A DNA stretch of 64,000 nucleotides from Rhodobacter sp. (GCA_027484985.1 JAIXRW010000054.1:23479-87478), one strand, 5' to 3'; positions 33,509 through 42,651 are shown, counted from the stretch's first letter. Made by a program: numbers and translations. Notes: generated from the sequence alone by a model not told the origin.

Positions 33509-34042
33509 TCAGTTTGACTCGGTCGCCGCGCCACCGCTGCCATGCATGGCCCCGTGCATCTTGCCGTGGTCCATGCCTTCCATGCCGTCCATATCCACGC
33601 CATCGCCGTGCTTGCTGTCCACGACAACATTCACAGTCACCGTCTGGCCATCGGCAAAGTCCAGCACCAGATCGAAATGGTCGCCATCGGCCAGTTTGCG
33701 GGTCAGCCCCATCAGCATGACATGATCGCCGCCACGGGCGAATTCGTGCATCTCGCCCGAGGCGAGCGGCACCCCGCCCTCGATCTTGCCCATCGTCATC
33801 ACGCCATCCGCGCCTTCGCTGTGGGTATGCAACTCGGCCTTATCGGCAAGGTCGGTATGGGCCCCGACCAGCGTGATATCGGCCTCGGTGTTGTTGTGGA
33901 TCATGAAGAACACCGCGCCCGACTGCGCCGAAAGCCGCGCATAGGCATCGTGGACATGAATCGCTTCGGGGTGGTCCTGCGCCATCGCGGAAAAGGGAAG
34001 CAGGGCGAAAAGACCTGCGGTAACAAAGCTGGGCAAACGCAT
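33509..34042 (-). CDS. Periplasmic copper chaperone PCu(A)C family
   Basis: A 177-residue exported protein. The signal peptide is residues 1-21 (FSAMAQ junction). The PCu(A)C domain follows with the Cu(I) ligands in the usual His/Met order: LHTHSEG...VMTM, then MHEF and GDHVMLMGL. The C-terminus is an added Met/His/Asp-rich tail (DGMEGMDHGKMHGAMHG). The protein delivers copper to the CuA/CuB centres of cytochrome oxidase. The DUF2946 gene lies 40 bp upstream on the same strand, a common copper-related pairing. The metal-rich tail could raise copper capacity. Confidence 0.9.
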   Translation of the reverse strand: MRLPSFVTAGLFALLPFSAMAQDHPEAIHVHDAYARLSAQSGAVFFMIHNNTEADITLVGAHTDLADKAELHTHSEGADGVMTMGKIEGGVPLASGEMHEFARGGDHVMLMGLTRKLADGDHFDLVLDFADGQTVTVNVVVDSKHGDGVDMDGMEGMDHGKMHGAMHGSGGAATESN

Positions 34043-34082
34043 CTTGCGCGCTCCTATATATCATTGGATTAGGGGTGACTGG

Positions 34083-34421
34083 TCAAGCCCCCCGTGGCGG
34101 CCCCCGCGCCGCAAATCCGCTGGCGATGCCACCCACAGGACCAACCGCCAAAGCAGGCCAGACCGTCACAGACCGGGTGACAGGGCGCGTCACGGTCTGC
34201 CAGACCGGCAAAGCCGCGCCACCGGCCGCAACGCAAAGCGGGCAATGGTGCGGCGCATCCACCTTGCGCCCCGTGGCATCCAGCACGACCGAGGCCATCG
34301 CCCCGCCCGAACAGATGACAAGCTCGCTCGCCCCCGCCATCTGCCCACGCATCACCGCTGCCGTGACCGATGTGGCCGACAGCGCAAACGCAAGGAAAAG
34401 ACCGCAGATCAGGCGCAACAT
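34083..34421 (-). CDS. DUF2946-like exported protein
   Basis: A 112-residue protein with a signal peptide (about 1-21, SVTAA) and the DUF2946-type core: an ELVICSGGAMASVVLDATG strand, then HHCPLCVAAGG with a His/Cys cluster that could bind metal. Family members are regularly next to copper chaperones and TonB or Sco genes. The gene directly precedes the PCu(A)C gene, so a role in copper handling in the periplasm is a reasonable inference. The sequence ends in a hydrophobic and then Gly/Ala/Pro-rich stretch. Confidence 0.7.
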   Translation of the reverse strand: MLRLICGLFLAFALSATSVTAAVMRGQMAGASELVICSGGAMASVVLDATGRKVDAPHHCPLCVAAGGAALPVWQTVTRPVTRSVTVWPALAVGPVGGIASGFAARGPPRGA

Positions 34422-34497
34422 GACAGGTCAGCCCTAGCCAAGATCGCGTGCCGGTGAAAGGGGACAAATCCGCGCGCCCCGGCCCGCACAAGCGAAA

Positions 34498-34525
34498 GCC
34501 CCGCCTCGGACTGGCCGGGCGGGGC
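34498..34525 (-). terminator. Rho-independent terminator of rpmB
   Basis: On the minus strand, GCCCCGCC and GGCGGGGC (34518-34525 and 34498-34505) form a perfect 8-bp stem about 24 bases after the rpmB stop, followed by TTTCGCTT. Confidence 0.7.
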
Positions 34526-34548
34526 ACAACCTGCGAAAGACGCGTTGA

Positions 34549-34836
34549 TCAGGCGGTGGCCTGAACCTTCGCGATTTCTTTCTTGATCGCGAGGGCGCGC
34601 GTGGACAGTTCGTCATCCTTGGCCTTGGCAAGGAAGGCGTCCAGCCCGCCACGGTGGTCAACGGTTCGCAGACCGGCGGCCGAAACGCGCAGCTTGAACG
34701 ACTGGCCCAGCACGTCCGAGATCAGCGTGACATCATTCAGGTTCGGCAAGAAGCGCCGACGCGATTTGTTGTTGGCGTGGCTGACCGTGTTACCGGACAT
34801 CGGGCCCTTGCCCGTCAGTTCGCAGACGCGCGACAT
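34549..34836 (-). CDS. rpmB: 50S ribosomal protein L28
   Basis: A 95-residue ribosomal protein. The N-terminal [14 protein letters not shown] and [10 protein letters not shown] are the L28 signature; the rest is a basic, helical C-terminal part with [18 protein letters not shown]. Only one Cys is present, so it is the zinc-free form, as usual in alphaproteobacteria. It is a single-gene unit with its own upstream region (about 34837-34920) and a terminator downstream. The start ATG 34836 has AAGGA upstream. Confidence 0.97.
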   Translation of the reverse strand: MSRVCELTGKGPMSGNTVSHANNKSRRRFLPNLNDVTLISDVLGQSFKLRVSAAGLRTVDHRGGLDAFLAKAKDDELSTRALAIKKEIAKVQATA

Positions 34837-35060
34837 GGTCGTGATCCTTCGTGTGTAAACGGGACAAGCCCCCGAGTCTCCCCAAGGCGTCCGAATTCGA
34901 TTGGGGGCTAGTAAGGCGAAAGGGAGGGCGCGTCAAGCCGAGCTTGGGGCAGCCAGCCCCCCCAACACCGATTTTTCGCGGCTGACATGGGGGGCAAGGC
35001 CGATCTGTCTGAAAAAGATTGCGCTTCCGCCACAGGCCACGCCTTCCCCCGCCGCCGCAA

Positions 35061-35117
35061 GGGGGGGCCAGCCCCCCATCGCCTTGCAGGCGATTCCCCC
35101 CGGGATATTTGGGGGCA
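35061..35117. repeat. Hairpin pair with a diverged dispersed element
   Basis: GGGGGG-CCAG-CCCCCC (35062-35077) and ATCGCC-TTGCA-GGCGAT (35078-35094) are followed by GGGATATTTGGGGGCAG, the diverged reverse form of the AAATACTCC element. It lies between meaB and rpmB, just after meaB. Confidence 0.6.
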
Positions 35118-35126
35118 GAAAATGCC

Positions 35127-36125
35127 TCAGCCCAAGGTATCCAGCATCCGGGCCGCTGCGACCTCGGGGGTCATCAGTCCCTGCGCCACGGCATCGCCAA
35201 AGCGCGCCAGCTGGCCCCGCGCAGGCTCATGCGCCAGAACCGCCAGCAGCCCCTGCCGCACCTCTTCTTCGAACCAGTGCTGCGCCTGTCCGGCCCGCCG
35301 CCCCTGCCAATGTCCGCCCTCGCGCCGCCATGCGACCAGCGCCTGCATCTTCTCCCACGCGCTGGCCAGCCCGTCACCGGTTTCGGCCGACACGGACATG
35401 GCACAGGGATATCCCGCAGGGTCCTGTGCCCGCCGCCGCAGCAGGCCCAGCGCGCCCGCGTAATCGGCCATGGTCCGCATCGCGGCAGGCTTCAGCGCCC
35501 CGTCGGCCTTGTTCACAAGGATCAGGTCCGCCATCTCCATGATGCCGCGTTTGACGCCCTGCAACTCGTCGCCACCCGCAGGGGCGAGCAGCAGCACGAA
35601 GATATCGCACAGTTCGGACACCACAGTTTCCGACTGGCCCACGCCGACCGTCTCGATCAGCACAACATCGAAGCCCGCCGCCTCGCACAGCGCCACCGCC
35701 TCGCGCGTGCGCCGCGCCACGCCGCCCAACTGCGCCTGACTGGGCGAGGGGCGGATAAAGGCCCGCGGCTCGCGGCTTAGCCGTTCCATCCGCGTCTTAT
35801 CGCCCAAAATAGACCCGCCCGACCGTGCCGATGACGGATCGACCGCAAGCACCGCCACGCGCATGCCCTGCGCCACCAGCATCAGCCCGAAGCTTTCGAT
35901 GAAGGTCGATTTACCCACCCCCGGCGTGCCGGAAAGCCCGATGCGCAGCGCCTCGCGCCCCGCCGCGGGCTGGCCCGCCGCCTTCAACGCTTCCAGCAGC
36001 GCCAGCGCCTCGGTCCGATGATCGGCCCGCCCGCTTTCGACCAGCGTGATCCCCCGCGCCAGCGCCCTGCGGTCGCCCGCCGCGATTCCCGCCGCCAGAT
36101 CGAGGTTCCGCCCTGTTCCGGCCAT
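35127..36125 (-). CDS. meaB: Methylmalonyl-CoA mutase-associated GTPase MeaB
   Basis: A 332-residue G3E-type P-loop GTPase that protects and reactivates methylmalonyl-CoA mutase and gates cobalamin loading. Walker A is GTPGVGKST (about 66-74); DPSSARSGGSILGDKTRM is the switch region, IETVGVGQSE is the G3-like motif and NKAD the G4 motif. ATG 36125 starts with MAGTGRN; the frame extends upstream without homology. The mutase genes are not in this window. The gene is divergent from hrpB across a 285-bp region rich in hairpins. Confidence 0.93.
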   Translation of the reverse strand: MAGTGRNLDLAAGIAAGDRRALARGITLVESGRADHRTEALALLEALKAAGQPAAGREALRIGLSGTPGVGKSTFIESFGLMLVAQGMRVAVLAVDPSSARSGGSILGDKTRMERLSREPRAFIRPSPSQAQLGGVARRTREAVALCEAAGFDVVLIETVGVGQSETVVSELCDIFVLLLAPAGGDELQGVKRGIMEMADLILVNKADGALKPAAMRTMADYAGALGLLRRRAQDPAGYPCAMSVSAETGDGLASAWEKMQALVAWRREGGHWQGRRAGQAQHWFEEEVRQGLLAVLAHEPARGQLARFGDAVAQGLMTPEVAAARMLDTLG

Positions 36126-36214
36126 GCGCCCTCCCCAGCTCGGGCGCGCCCCTGCGCCCCTTTCCACTTCTTGCCACCCCGAAGCCGCTTATGCCAGACC
36201 CCGCGCAGCACCCT

Positions 36215-36314
36215 GCCCTTTCACGCTCGCCCAAATATCCTGCAGGGGGAGTCGCGGCCCCGCCGCGACGGGGGCGGCACACCCCCCCCCTCCCCTCGCG
36301 CCCCGCGCGAGGGG
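36215..36314. repeat. Dispersed element and hairpins in the meaB/hrpB region
   Basis: CCCTTTCACGCTCGCCCAAATATCC (36217-36240) is a copy of the dispersed element. It is followed by GTCGCGG/CCGCGAC (about 36251-36269) and by a perfect 10-bp hairpin, CCCCTCGCGC (36292-36301) with GCGCGAGGGG (36305-36314). Confidence 0.6.
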
Positions 36315-36410
36315 GCAGGCTTGCGGCGGCACGCCGCTCCGTTTGGCAACGCATGGCAACGGGCGCAAAGGGCAATTCCCCTGCCCGCCCGTCCCCGCCA
36401 TAACAGGTCC

Positions 36411-38843
36411 ATGTCCGAATCTTCCGCACTGCCCATCGACGACGCCCTGCCCGACCTGCGCCGCGCCATCGCGTCACGCGGCATGGCCGTGTTGCAGGCC
36501 CCCCCCGGCGCGGGGAAAACCACCCGCGTGCCGCTCGACCTGCTGGCCTCGGGCCTCGTCACCGGCCGGATCGTCATGCTCGAACCCCGCCGCCTTGCCG
36601 CCCGGGCCGCAGCCGAACGCATGGCCGAAACGCTGGGCCAATCCGTGGGCCAGACCGTCGGCTACCGCATCCGGGGCGAGGCAAAGGTGTCCCCGGCCAC
36701 CCGGATCGAGGTTGTGACCGAAGGCATCCTGACCCGTATGCTGCAATCCGACCCCGAACTTGCGGGCATCGGTGCCGTGATCTTCGACGAATTCCACGAA
36801 CGCAGCCTCAACGCCGATCTGGGCCTTGCCCTTTGCCTCGAGGTGCGCGGGGCCCTGCGCCCCGATCTGATGCTGCTGGTAATGTCGGCCACGCTGGATG
36901 CCGCCCCCGTGGCAGCCCTTATGGGCGATGCGCCCCTTGTCACCTCGGCCGGCCGCGCCTTTCCGGTCGAAACCCGCTGGCTGCCGCGCCTGCCCGATGC
37001 CTCGTTGCGGTTCGAAGCGGCGGTCGCGAACCTGATCCTTCAGGCGCTTGGCGAAACCGAAGGGGGCGGCGTCCTTGTCTTTCTGCCGGGCGAGGGAGAG
37101 ATCCGCAGGGTCGAGGCGCAGCTTGCCCCCCGTCTGCCCGCCAACACCGTCATCCGCCCCCTGTTCGGCGCGATGGATTTCGCAGCCCAGCGCGCCGCGC
37201 TTGCCCCCGTTTCGGGGCGCAAGATCGTGCTTGCTACATCCATTGCCGAAACCTCGCTGACCCTGCCCGATATCCGCGTGGTGGTCGATGGCGGCCGCGC
37301 CCGCCGTGCCCGCTTTGATGCACCCTCGGGCATGTCGCGCCTTGTCACCGAACGCGTGACGCGGGCCGAGGCCGAACAGCGCCGTGGCCGCGCGGGCCGC
37401 GTGGCGACAGGCGTCTGCTACCGCCTGTGGACGAAGGGCGAGGAAGGCGGCCTTGCCCCCTTCCCCCCTGCCGAGATCGATGCGGCAGACCTCACCCCGC
37501 TTGCGCTGGAACTGGCCCTTTGGGGCAGCAACGACCTGCCCTTCCTGACCCCGCCCCATCCCGGCGTGCTGGCCGAGGCGCGCAGCCTGCTTGCCGACCT
37601 TGGCGCGCTCGGTGATTCGGGCCGCATCACCGCCCATGGCCGCCTGCTCGCCGCCCTGCCGCTGCACCCGCGCCTTGGCCATATGCTGGCTTTGTCCGGC
37701 CCCGCCGCCGCCCCGCTGGCCGCCCTGCTGGCCGAACGTGACCCGCTGCGCGGCGAGCCGCCCGACCTGACCGCGCGGCTGAAAGCCATCGACCGCACGC
37801 CGCCCTATGCCCACCGCCCCACGATCGACCGCATCCGCGACGAATCGCGCCGGCTAGCGAAACTGGCCCCCGCCACACGCCGCGACCTGTCGCCCGCCCA
37901 GATGGCAGCACTGGCCTATCCCGACCGTATCGGCCTGCGCCGCAAGGGCGATGCCCCGCGCTGGGTGCTGTCGGGCGGCAAGGGGGCAGCGATGGCCGCA
38001 GGCCTGCCGCTATCGGGCGCGCGGCTGATCGTGGCGACCGATCTTGATGGCGACCAGCGCGAGGCGACGATCCGCCAAGCCATCGCCCTGACCGAAGCCG
38101 AATTGCGCGCGCTTTATGCCGACCGGATCGCATGGCAAAACCTGTGCGAATGGTCCCGCCGCGAAGGCCGCGTGCTGGCCCGAAAACAGGAACGTTTCGG
38201 CGCCCTTGTCCTTGCCGACCAGACATGGCCCGACGCCCCGCCCGAAGCCCTTGCCCGCGCCGCGCTCGACGGCATCCGCCAGACGGGCTTGCCGTGGTCG
38301 GCCCCCGCCACGCGCCTGCGCGCCCGCATCCGCCTTGCCGCAGGCAGCGGCACAGGCTGGCCAGACCTGTCGGACGAGGCCCTTCTTGCCAGCCTCGAGG
38401 ACTGGCTGCTTCCGCATCTGAAATCCCCCCGCACCGAGGCCGACCTGCGCGCGCTCGACCTGACGGAACCCCTGCGTGGTTTGCTGTCATGGGACCAGAC
38501 GCAGATCATCGACCGCCTCGCCCCGGCCCATTTCGAAACCCCGCTCGGCCGCCGCGTGCCCATCGACTATGACGGCGACGCCCCGTCGATCGAGGTTCGC
38601 TTGCAGGAACTGTTCGGGTTGACCACCCACCCCACCGTGGGCGCGAACCGCCTGCCGCTGCGCATCACCTTGCTGTCGCCCGGCCAGCGCCCCGTTCAGG
38701 TGACGATGGACCTGCCCGGCTTCTGGGCCAAATCCTATGCCGATGTTCGGAAAGACATGCGCGGCCAATATCCCCGCCACCCGTGGCCCGAAGACCCGAC
38801 CATCGCCGAACCCACCCTGCGGGCGAAACCGCGCGGAACCTGA
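36411..38843 (+). CDS. hrpB: ATP-dependent helicase HrpB
   Basis: An 810-residue DEAH-box helicase. Walker A is PPGAGKTT (31-38), motif II is DEFH in IFDEFHERSLNAD, motif III is MSATLD, motif VI is QRRGRAGRVATG, then HA2 and the HrpB-specific C-terminal domain (LPGFWAKSYADVRKDMRGQYPRHPWPEDP). HrpB is a close relative of HrpA and is thought to act on RNA; its cellular role is not settled. I chose ATG 36411 because the helicase domain begins about 20 residues later; the open frame upstream is not homologous. A dispersed element lies downstream. Confidence 0.95.
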   Translation: MSESSALPIDDALPDLRRAIASRGMAVLQAPPGAGKTTRVPLDLLASGLVTGRIVMLEPRRLAARAAAERMAETLGQSVGQTVGYRIRGEAKVSPATRIEVVTEGILTRMLQSDPELAGIGAVIFDEFHERSLNADLGLALCLEVRGALRPDLMLLVMSATLDAAPVAALMGDAPLVTSAGRAFPVETRWLPRLPDASLRFEAAVANLILQALGETEGGGVLVFLPGEGEIRRVEAQLAPRLPANTVIRPLFGAMDFAAQRAALAPVSGRKIVLATSIAETSLTLPDIRVVVDGGRARRARFDAPSGMSRLVTERVTRAEAEQRRGRAGRVATGVCYRLWTKGEEGGLAPFPPAEIDAADLTPLALELALWGSNDLPFLTPPHPGVLAEARSLLADLGALGDSGRITAHGRLLAALPLHPRLGHMLALSGPAAAPLAALLAERDPLRGEPPDLTARLKAIDRTPPYAHRPTIDRIRDESRRLAKLAPATRRDLSPAQMAALAYPDRIGLRRKGDAPRWVLSGGKGAAMAAGLPLSGARLIVATDLDGDQREATIRQAIALTEAELRALYADRIAWQNLCEWSRREGRVLARKQERFGALVLADQTWPDAPPEALARAALDGIRQTGLPWSAPATRLRARIRLAAGSGTGWPDLSDEALLASLEDWLLPHLKSPRTEADLRALDLTEPLRGLLSWDQTQIIDRLAPAHFETPLGRRVPIDYDGDAPSIEVRLQELFGLTTHPTVGANRLPLRITLLSPGQRPVQVTMDLPGFWAKSYADVRKDMRGQYPRHPWPEDPTIAEPTLRAKPRGT

Positions 38844-38867
38844 CACCGGCACGCCCTGCGCCCGCCC

Positions 38868-38913
38868 CCGGGGCCAGCCCCGGACCCCGGAGTATTTGGG
38901 CAAAGGTGAAGGG
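38868..38913 (-). repeat. Dispersed AAATACTCC element
   Basis: On the minus strand this reads CTTCACCTTTGCCCAAATACTCCGGGGTCCGGGG, almost the same as the units at 3362-3600. A small CCGGGG/CCCCGG hairpin (38868-38883) precedes it. Confidence 0.75.
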
Positions 38914-38936
38914 CAAGGCAGGCAGCGCGAAACCGT

Positions 38937-38984
38937 CTGAAACGTTCTGTCATGCGTGCAGGCTTCACTCCGTAAACGTTTCAG
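38937..38984. promoter_or_regulatory. Two LacI-type operator-like palindromes before the MFS gene
   Basis: CTGAAACGTT (38937-38946) and AACGTTTCAG (38975-38984) are perfect inverted copies, and each contains the central AACGTT with a CG step typical of LacI/PurR-family operators (TAAACGTTTC at the second). The two CG centres are 34 bp apart, about three helical turns, 36-75 bp before the ATG at 39020. Confidence 0.55.
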
Positions 38985-39019
38985 ATTATGGACAACCCAA
39001 GATCGAACGGGGGCAGGCA

Positions 39020-40198
39020 ATGGACGAAATGACGAAAGCGCGGCGCGGCCGCTGGGCAGTGGCGGCAATGTTCCTTGCCAACGGCTTCACCATGGGGGCA
39101 TGGGCGCCGCAGATTCCGCTGCTTTTGCCGCGCCATGACATATCGGAATTCACCCTTGGCCTGTTGATCCTTGTGCTGGGCCTTGGCGCCGTGGTGTCGA
39201 TGCTGTTTTCGGGCAAGCTGATCGCCCGCTACGGCAATCGCCGCGTGCTGCGGGTCTTTGCGCTGTCGATCGTGCCGGTCCTGCCTGCCGTGGTCTTTGC
39301 CCCCGATGTGCCGCTGCTGGCGCTGTTCATGGCCACCCTTGGCGCGCTGATCGGCTGCATGGATGTGGCGATGAATGCCAATGCGGTGGATGTGGAACGC
39401 CGTCTTGGCCGCGCGATCATGTCGTCCTCGCACGGGTTCTGGAGCCTTGGCGGGTTCATCGGCGGGGCGGCGGGCAGCTGGATCATCCAGCATTGGGGCG
39501 CCGAGGTGCAGGCGCTCTGGGCGGCTGCGGTCGCGGCTATCCTGGTGCTGGCTGCCATGCCCTTTCTGATGGGCGAAACCAGCGCAGAAAAGGCCGAAAC
39601 CGCCGCGCATCCCCGCGCGGGGCTGTTGCCGCGCGATCCGTCGATCTGGCTTCTTGGCCTGCTGGCGCTGTTTTCCATGGTGCCCGAGGGCGCGGTGCTG
39701 GACTGGGCGGCGCTGTATCTTTCCACCGAACTGGGTGCCGATCTGGCCCGTTCGGGCCTTGCCTTCGCCTTCTTCTCGGGTGCGATGGCGGTGATGCGCT
39801 TTGCCGGCGACGGGGTCAGGAACCGCTTCGGCGCGGTGCTGACGCTGCGCGCCTCGGGCCTGCTGGCGGCGGCGGGCATGATGGGGGGGGCGCTTGCCCC
39901 GAACGATGTGGTGGCCATCGCCAGCTTTACCCTGTCGGGTCTTGGCGTGGCCAATATGGTGCCGATCCTGTTCTCGGCTGCCGGAAACCACCCCGGCCTG
40001 CCCGCAGGGGCGGGTATCGCTGCCGTGACGATGATGGGTTATTGCGGCATCCTTGTCGCGCCCTCGACCATCGGATTTGTCGCCGAACATGTGGGCTTCC
40101 GCTTCACCTATGGCACGCTGTCGCTGCTTCTTGTCATCGTGGCGCTGTTCGCGACCCGCACCCGCGCAGCCGATGGAACGCGGGCGGTTCCGGCCTAA
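39020..40198 (+). CDS. MFS transporter (YbjJ/FucP-like)
   Basis: A 392-residue inner-membrane protein with 12 predicted helices. It starts with a short cytoplasmic N-terminus and a first helix with AAMFLANGFTMGAWAPQIPLL; motif A is shortened (GKLIARYGNRRVLR), and helices carry GCMDVAMNANAVDVE, which is characteristic of the YbjJ-like MFS group, and SSSHGFWSLGGFIGG. These transporters import sugars or related small molecules; the substrate is not defined. ATG 39020 has GGGGGCAGG upstream. Two LacI-type operator-like palindromes just upstream suggest control by a LacI-family repressor; the only one in the window is at 47353. Confidence 0.8.
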   Translation: MDEMTKARRGRWAVAAMFLANGFTMGAWAPQIPLLLPRHDISEFTLGLLILVLGLGAVVSMLFSGKLIARYGNRRVLRVFALSIVPVLPAVVFAPDVPLLALFMATLGALIGCMDVAMNANAVDVERRLGRAIMSSSHGFWSLGGFIGGAAGSWIIQHWGAEVQALWAAAVAAILVLAAMPFLMGETSAEKAETAAHPRAGLLPRDPSIWLLGLLALFSMVPEGAVLDWAALYLSTELGADLARSGLAFAFFSGAMAVMRFAGDGVRNRFGAVLTLRASGLLAAAGMMGGALAPNDVVAIASFTLSGLGVANMVPILFSAAGNHPGLPAGAGIAAVTMMGYCGILVAPSTIGFVAEHVGFRFTYGTLSLLLVIVALFATRTRAADGTRAVPA

Positions 40199-40219
40199 CC
40201 CCGTCACCGCCCGACAGCA

Positions 40220-40711
40220 TCACGCCCCCATATAGTCGCCCTTGCCAAGCTCGACCCCGTTATGACGCAGGATGTTATAGGCCGTGGTCAGGTGGAAATA
40301 GAACTGCGGCAACGAGTAGATGTTGACGAAATCCTCGCCGGTCATCGTCATGTCGGCGCCGCGGATCTTGATAGTGATCGTCCGTGCCTCGGCGCCCACA
40401 TAGCGGCTGGTCTCGAACCCGGCCAGATAGCCACGCGCGGCGGCAATGCGGCCCTGCAATTCGGCAAAGCTCGTCTCGGTATCGGGAAAGCTTTTGGGGT
40501 CTTCCCCAGCCAGCCGCGCTGCGGCACGCGCCGCGAAATCACAAGACAGCTGCACCTGCTTGACCAGCGGGAACATGTCGGGGAACAGCCGGAACTCCAG
40601 CAGGGCCTCGGGCTTGATGTTCTTGGCGGCGCAATGGGCCTCGGCCTTGGTCAGGATGCGCGACAGCGCGCCTAGAAAACGGTCATAAACGGCGATGGAA
40701 CGGTGATGCAT
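40220..40711 (-). CDS. DUF1993 family protein
   Basis: A 163-residue soluble protein matching DUF1993: RFLGALSRILTKAEAH at the start, FRLFPDMFPLVKQVQLSCDFA in the middle and IYSLPQFYFHLTTAYNILRHNGVELGKGDYMG at the end, with the conserved helices and His residues of this DinB-like four-helix fold. Function is unknown; DinB-like proteins are often metal-binding. ATG 40711 (MHHRSIAVYDRF) is preferred over upstream in-frame codons, since homology begins there. It is convergent with the MFS gene. Confidence 0.85.
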   Translation of the reverse strand: MHHRSIAVYDRFLGALSRILTKAEAHCAAKNIKPEALLEFRLFPDMFPLVKQVQLSCDFAARAAARLAGEDPKSFPDTETSFAELQGRIAAARGYLAGFETSRYVGAEARTITIKIRGADMTMTGEDFVNIYSLPQFYFHLTTAYNILRHNGVELGKGDYMGA

Positions 40712-40809
40712 GTCGATGCCCCCTCGGGGCCCCCCTTGGCGTGGTTCGGCGCCACCGTCTGCCCGCCGGTGCGCCCTGTCAATGGCCCATGCCGATCGAT
40801 GACCCAAGG

Positions 40810-41808
40810 TCAGGCGGCAGGTCCGAAGCGGAACTCCCGCCCCGGCAAGGGCGCCACCCCGCAGCTTGACCCGACACGGGGGAATTGTTCGCCATCCGCC
40901 CGCACCACCATTTCGCCCAGACCGGGCACATCCAGATAGACGATCGTATCCGCACCCAACCGTTCGACATGGCGCACCGTGCCGGTCCAGCGCGGGCTGT
41001 CTGCCGTCAGCCGCAGATGTTCGGGCCGGATGCCGTAGGTCGCGCAGGCCTCGCCCGCCGCCTTGCCATCATACAGGTTCATCTTCGGGCTGCCGATGAA
41101 CCCCGCCACAAAGGGCGACACAGGCGCATTGTATAATTCCATCGGACTGCCCACCTGCTCGATCCGGCCCCCGTTCAGCACCACGATCTTGTCGGCCATG
41201 GTCATCGCCTCGACCTGATCATGGGTCACATAGATCATCGTCGCGCCCAGCTTGCGGTGCAGGTCGCTCAGTTCGATCCGCATCTGCGCGCGCAAGGCGG
41301 CATCAAGGTTCGACAGCGGTTCGTCGAACAGGAACACCTGCGGATCGCGCACGATGGCCCGCCCGATGGCAACCCGCTGGCGCTGCCCGCCCGACAGCGC
41401 CTTGGGCTTGCGGTCCAGAAGCGGTGTCAACTGCAAGGCTTCGGCGGCAGCGGCGACCTTGGCGCGGATCGTGTCTTTCGGCAGCTTGGCCAGCGACAGG
41501 CCAAAGCCGATATTGTCGCGCACGGTCAGATGGGGATAAAGCGCATAGCTTTGGAACACCATCGCGATCCCGCGTGCTGAAGGCTCGGCATCCGTCACAT
41601 CGCGGCCCCCGATCTCGATCACCCCGGATGTCGTTTCTTCCAGCCCCGAGATAAGTCGCAACAAGGTTGATTTTCCACAGCCCGACGGGCCCACGAAAAC
41701 ACAGAACTCGCCAGCCTCGACCACAAGATCGATGCCCTTGATCACCTCCATCGCGCCAAAGCTTTTGCGGATGTCGCGCAGGATGACAGAAGCGGTGGAT
41801 TGGACCAT
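40810..41808 (-). CDS. Carbohydrate ABC transporter ATP-binding protein (UgpC/MsmK type)
   Basis: A 332-residue ATPase of the CUT1 family. Walker A is GPSGCGKST, the Q-loop [13 protein letters not shown] follows, the signature is [14 protein letters not shown], Walker B is [12 protein letters not shown], and the C-terminal TOBE/OB domain (about 235-330) is present though short. It would energise the permease pair encoded just upstream. It starts three bases after the second permease gene's stop and is the last gene of the rhamnosidase-ABC operon. Confidence 0.93.
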   Translation of the reverse strand: MVQSTASVILRDIRKSFGAMEVIKGIDLVVEAGEFCVFVGPSGCGKSTLLRLISGLEETTSGVIEIGGRDVTDAEPSARGIAMVFQSYALYPHLTVRDNIGFGLSLAKLPKDTIRAKVAAAAEALQLTPLLDRKPKALSGGQRQRVAIGRAIVRDPQVFLFDEPLSNLDAALRAQMRIELSDLHRKLGATMIYVTHDQVEAMTMADKIVVLNGGRIEQVGSPMELYNAPVSPFVAGFIGSPKMNLYDGKAAGEACATYGIRPEHLRLTADSPRWTGTVRHVERLGADTIVYLDVPGLGEMVVRADGEQFPRVGSSCGVAPLPGREFRFGPAA

Positions 41809-41811
41809 GAC

Positions 41812-42651
41812 CTAACCTTTCACCGCACCGGCTGTCATGCCGGCCACGATCTGGCGGTTGAAGAAGATGAACACCAGCAGCGGCGGAATCGTCACCAGCA
41901 GGATGTTCATGAACAACAGGTTGAACTGGCTTTGGAACTGGCTCTGGAAATTGAACAGCGTCAGTTGCACCGTCACGTTTTCCTTGCCCGGCAGGTAATA
42001 GAGCGGGTTGGTGAAATCGTTGAAGATGGCGATGGACTGCACCACGATCAGCGTCACCGTCACCGGCTTCAACAGCGGCAGGATCACGCGGAAGAACACC
42101 TGCCAAGGCGTCGCCCCGTCAATGATCGCCGCTTCGTCCAGATCCCGCGGAATGGTCGAGATGAAACTGCGATACAGCAGCACCGAAAAGGCCAGCCCAT
42201 AGGCGACCTGAATGAGGATCATGCCGTAAATGCTTTTGAACAGGCCAAGCCCCTGCAACACCCAGATGGTCGGCACCACGGCGGGCGGCACCATCAGGCC
42301 GATCAGGATGCAGCCATAGATCACCCGGTTCCAGCCCGACGGGCGCCGTTGCAGCACATAGCCCACCATGGCGCCAAAGATCACCAGCATTGCCACCGCC
42401 CCGACAGTGATGACAGTCGAGTTGAAATAGGCAAGCAAAAGCATATAGTTGCGGGTTTTCACCACATCGACAAGGTTTTGCCAGAACTGCCATTGCTGCG
42501 GCCAGCTGAACAAGAACAGCGCCGCTTCCTGCTTGGTCTTAACCGCCATCAGAAAGATATACACAAAGGGCAGGATAAAGATCACCGAGGCAAAGATCAG
42601 CGCAACGATCCCGATATTGCGCTGGCGGGCCATGTTGCGGCGCAGGCTCAC
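41812..42651 (-). CDS. Carbohydrate ABC transporter permease (MalG-like)
   Basis: A 279-residue permease with six predicted helices. The EAA loop, DEAAIIDGATPWQVFFRVILPLLKP, couples it to the ATPase. The GTG at 42651 overlaps the TGA of the upstream permease gene (GTGA) and gives a short basic N-terminus (SLRRNMARQ); ATG 42633 is the alternative. Together with the upstream permease it forms the heterodimeric CUT1 channel of the rhamnoside transporter predicted here. Confidence 0.9.
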   Translation of the reverse strand: MSLRRNMARQRNIGIVALIFASVIFILPFVYIFLMAVKTKQEAALFLFSWPQQWQFWQNLVDVVKTRNYMLLLAYFNSTVITVGAVAMLVIFGAMVGYVLQRRPSGWNRVIYGCILIGLMVPPAVVPTIWVLQGLGLFKSIYGMILIQVAYGLAFSVLLYRSFISTIPRDLDEAAIIDGATPWQVFFRVILPLLKPVTVTLIVVQSIAIFNDFTNPLYYLPGKENVTVQLTLFNFQSQFQSQFNLLFMNILLVTIPPLLVFIFFNRQIVAGMTAGAVKG

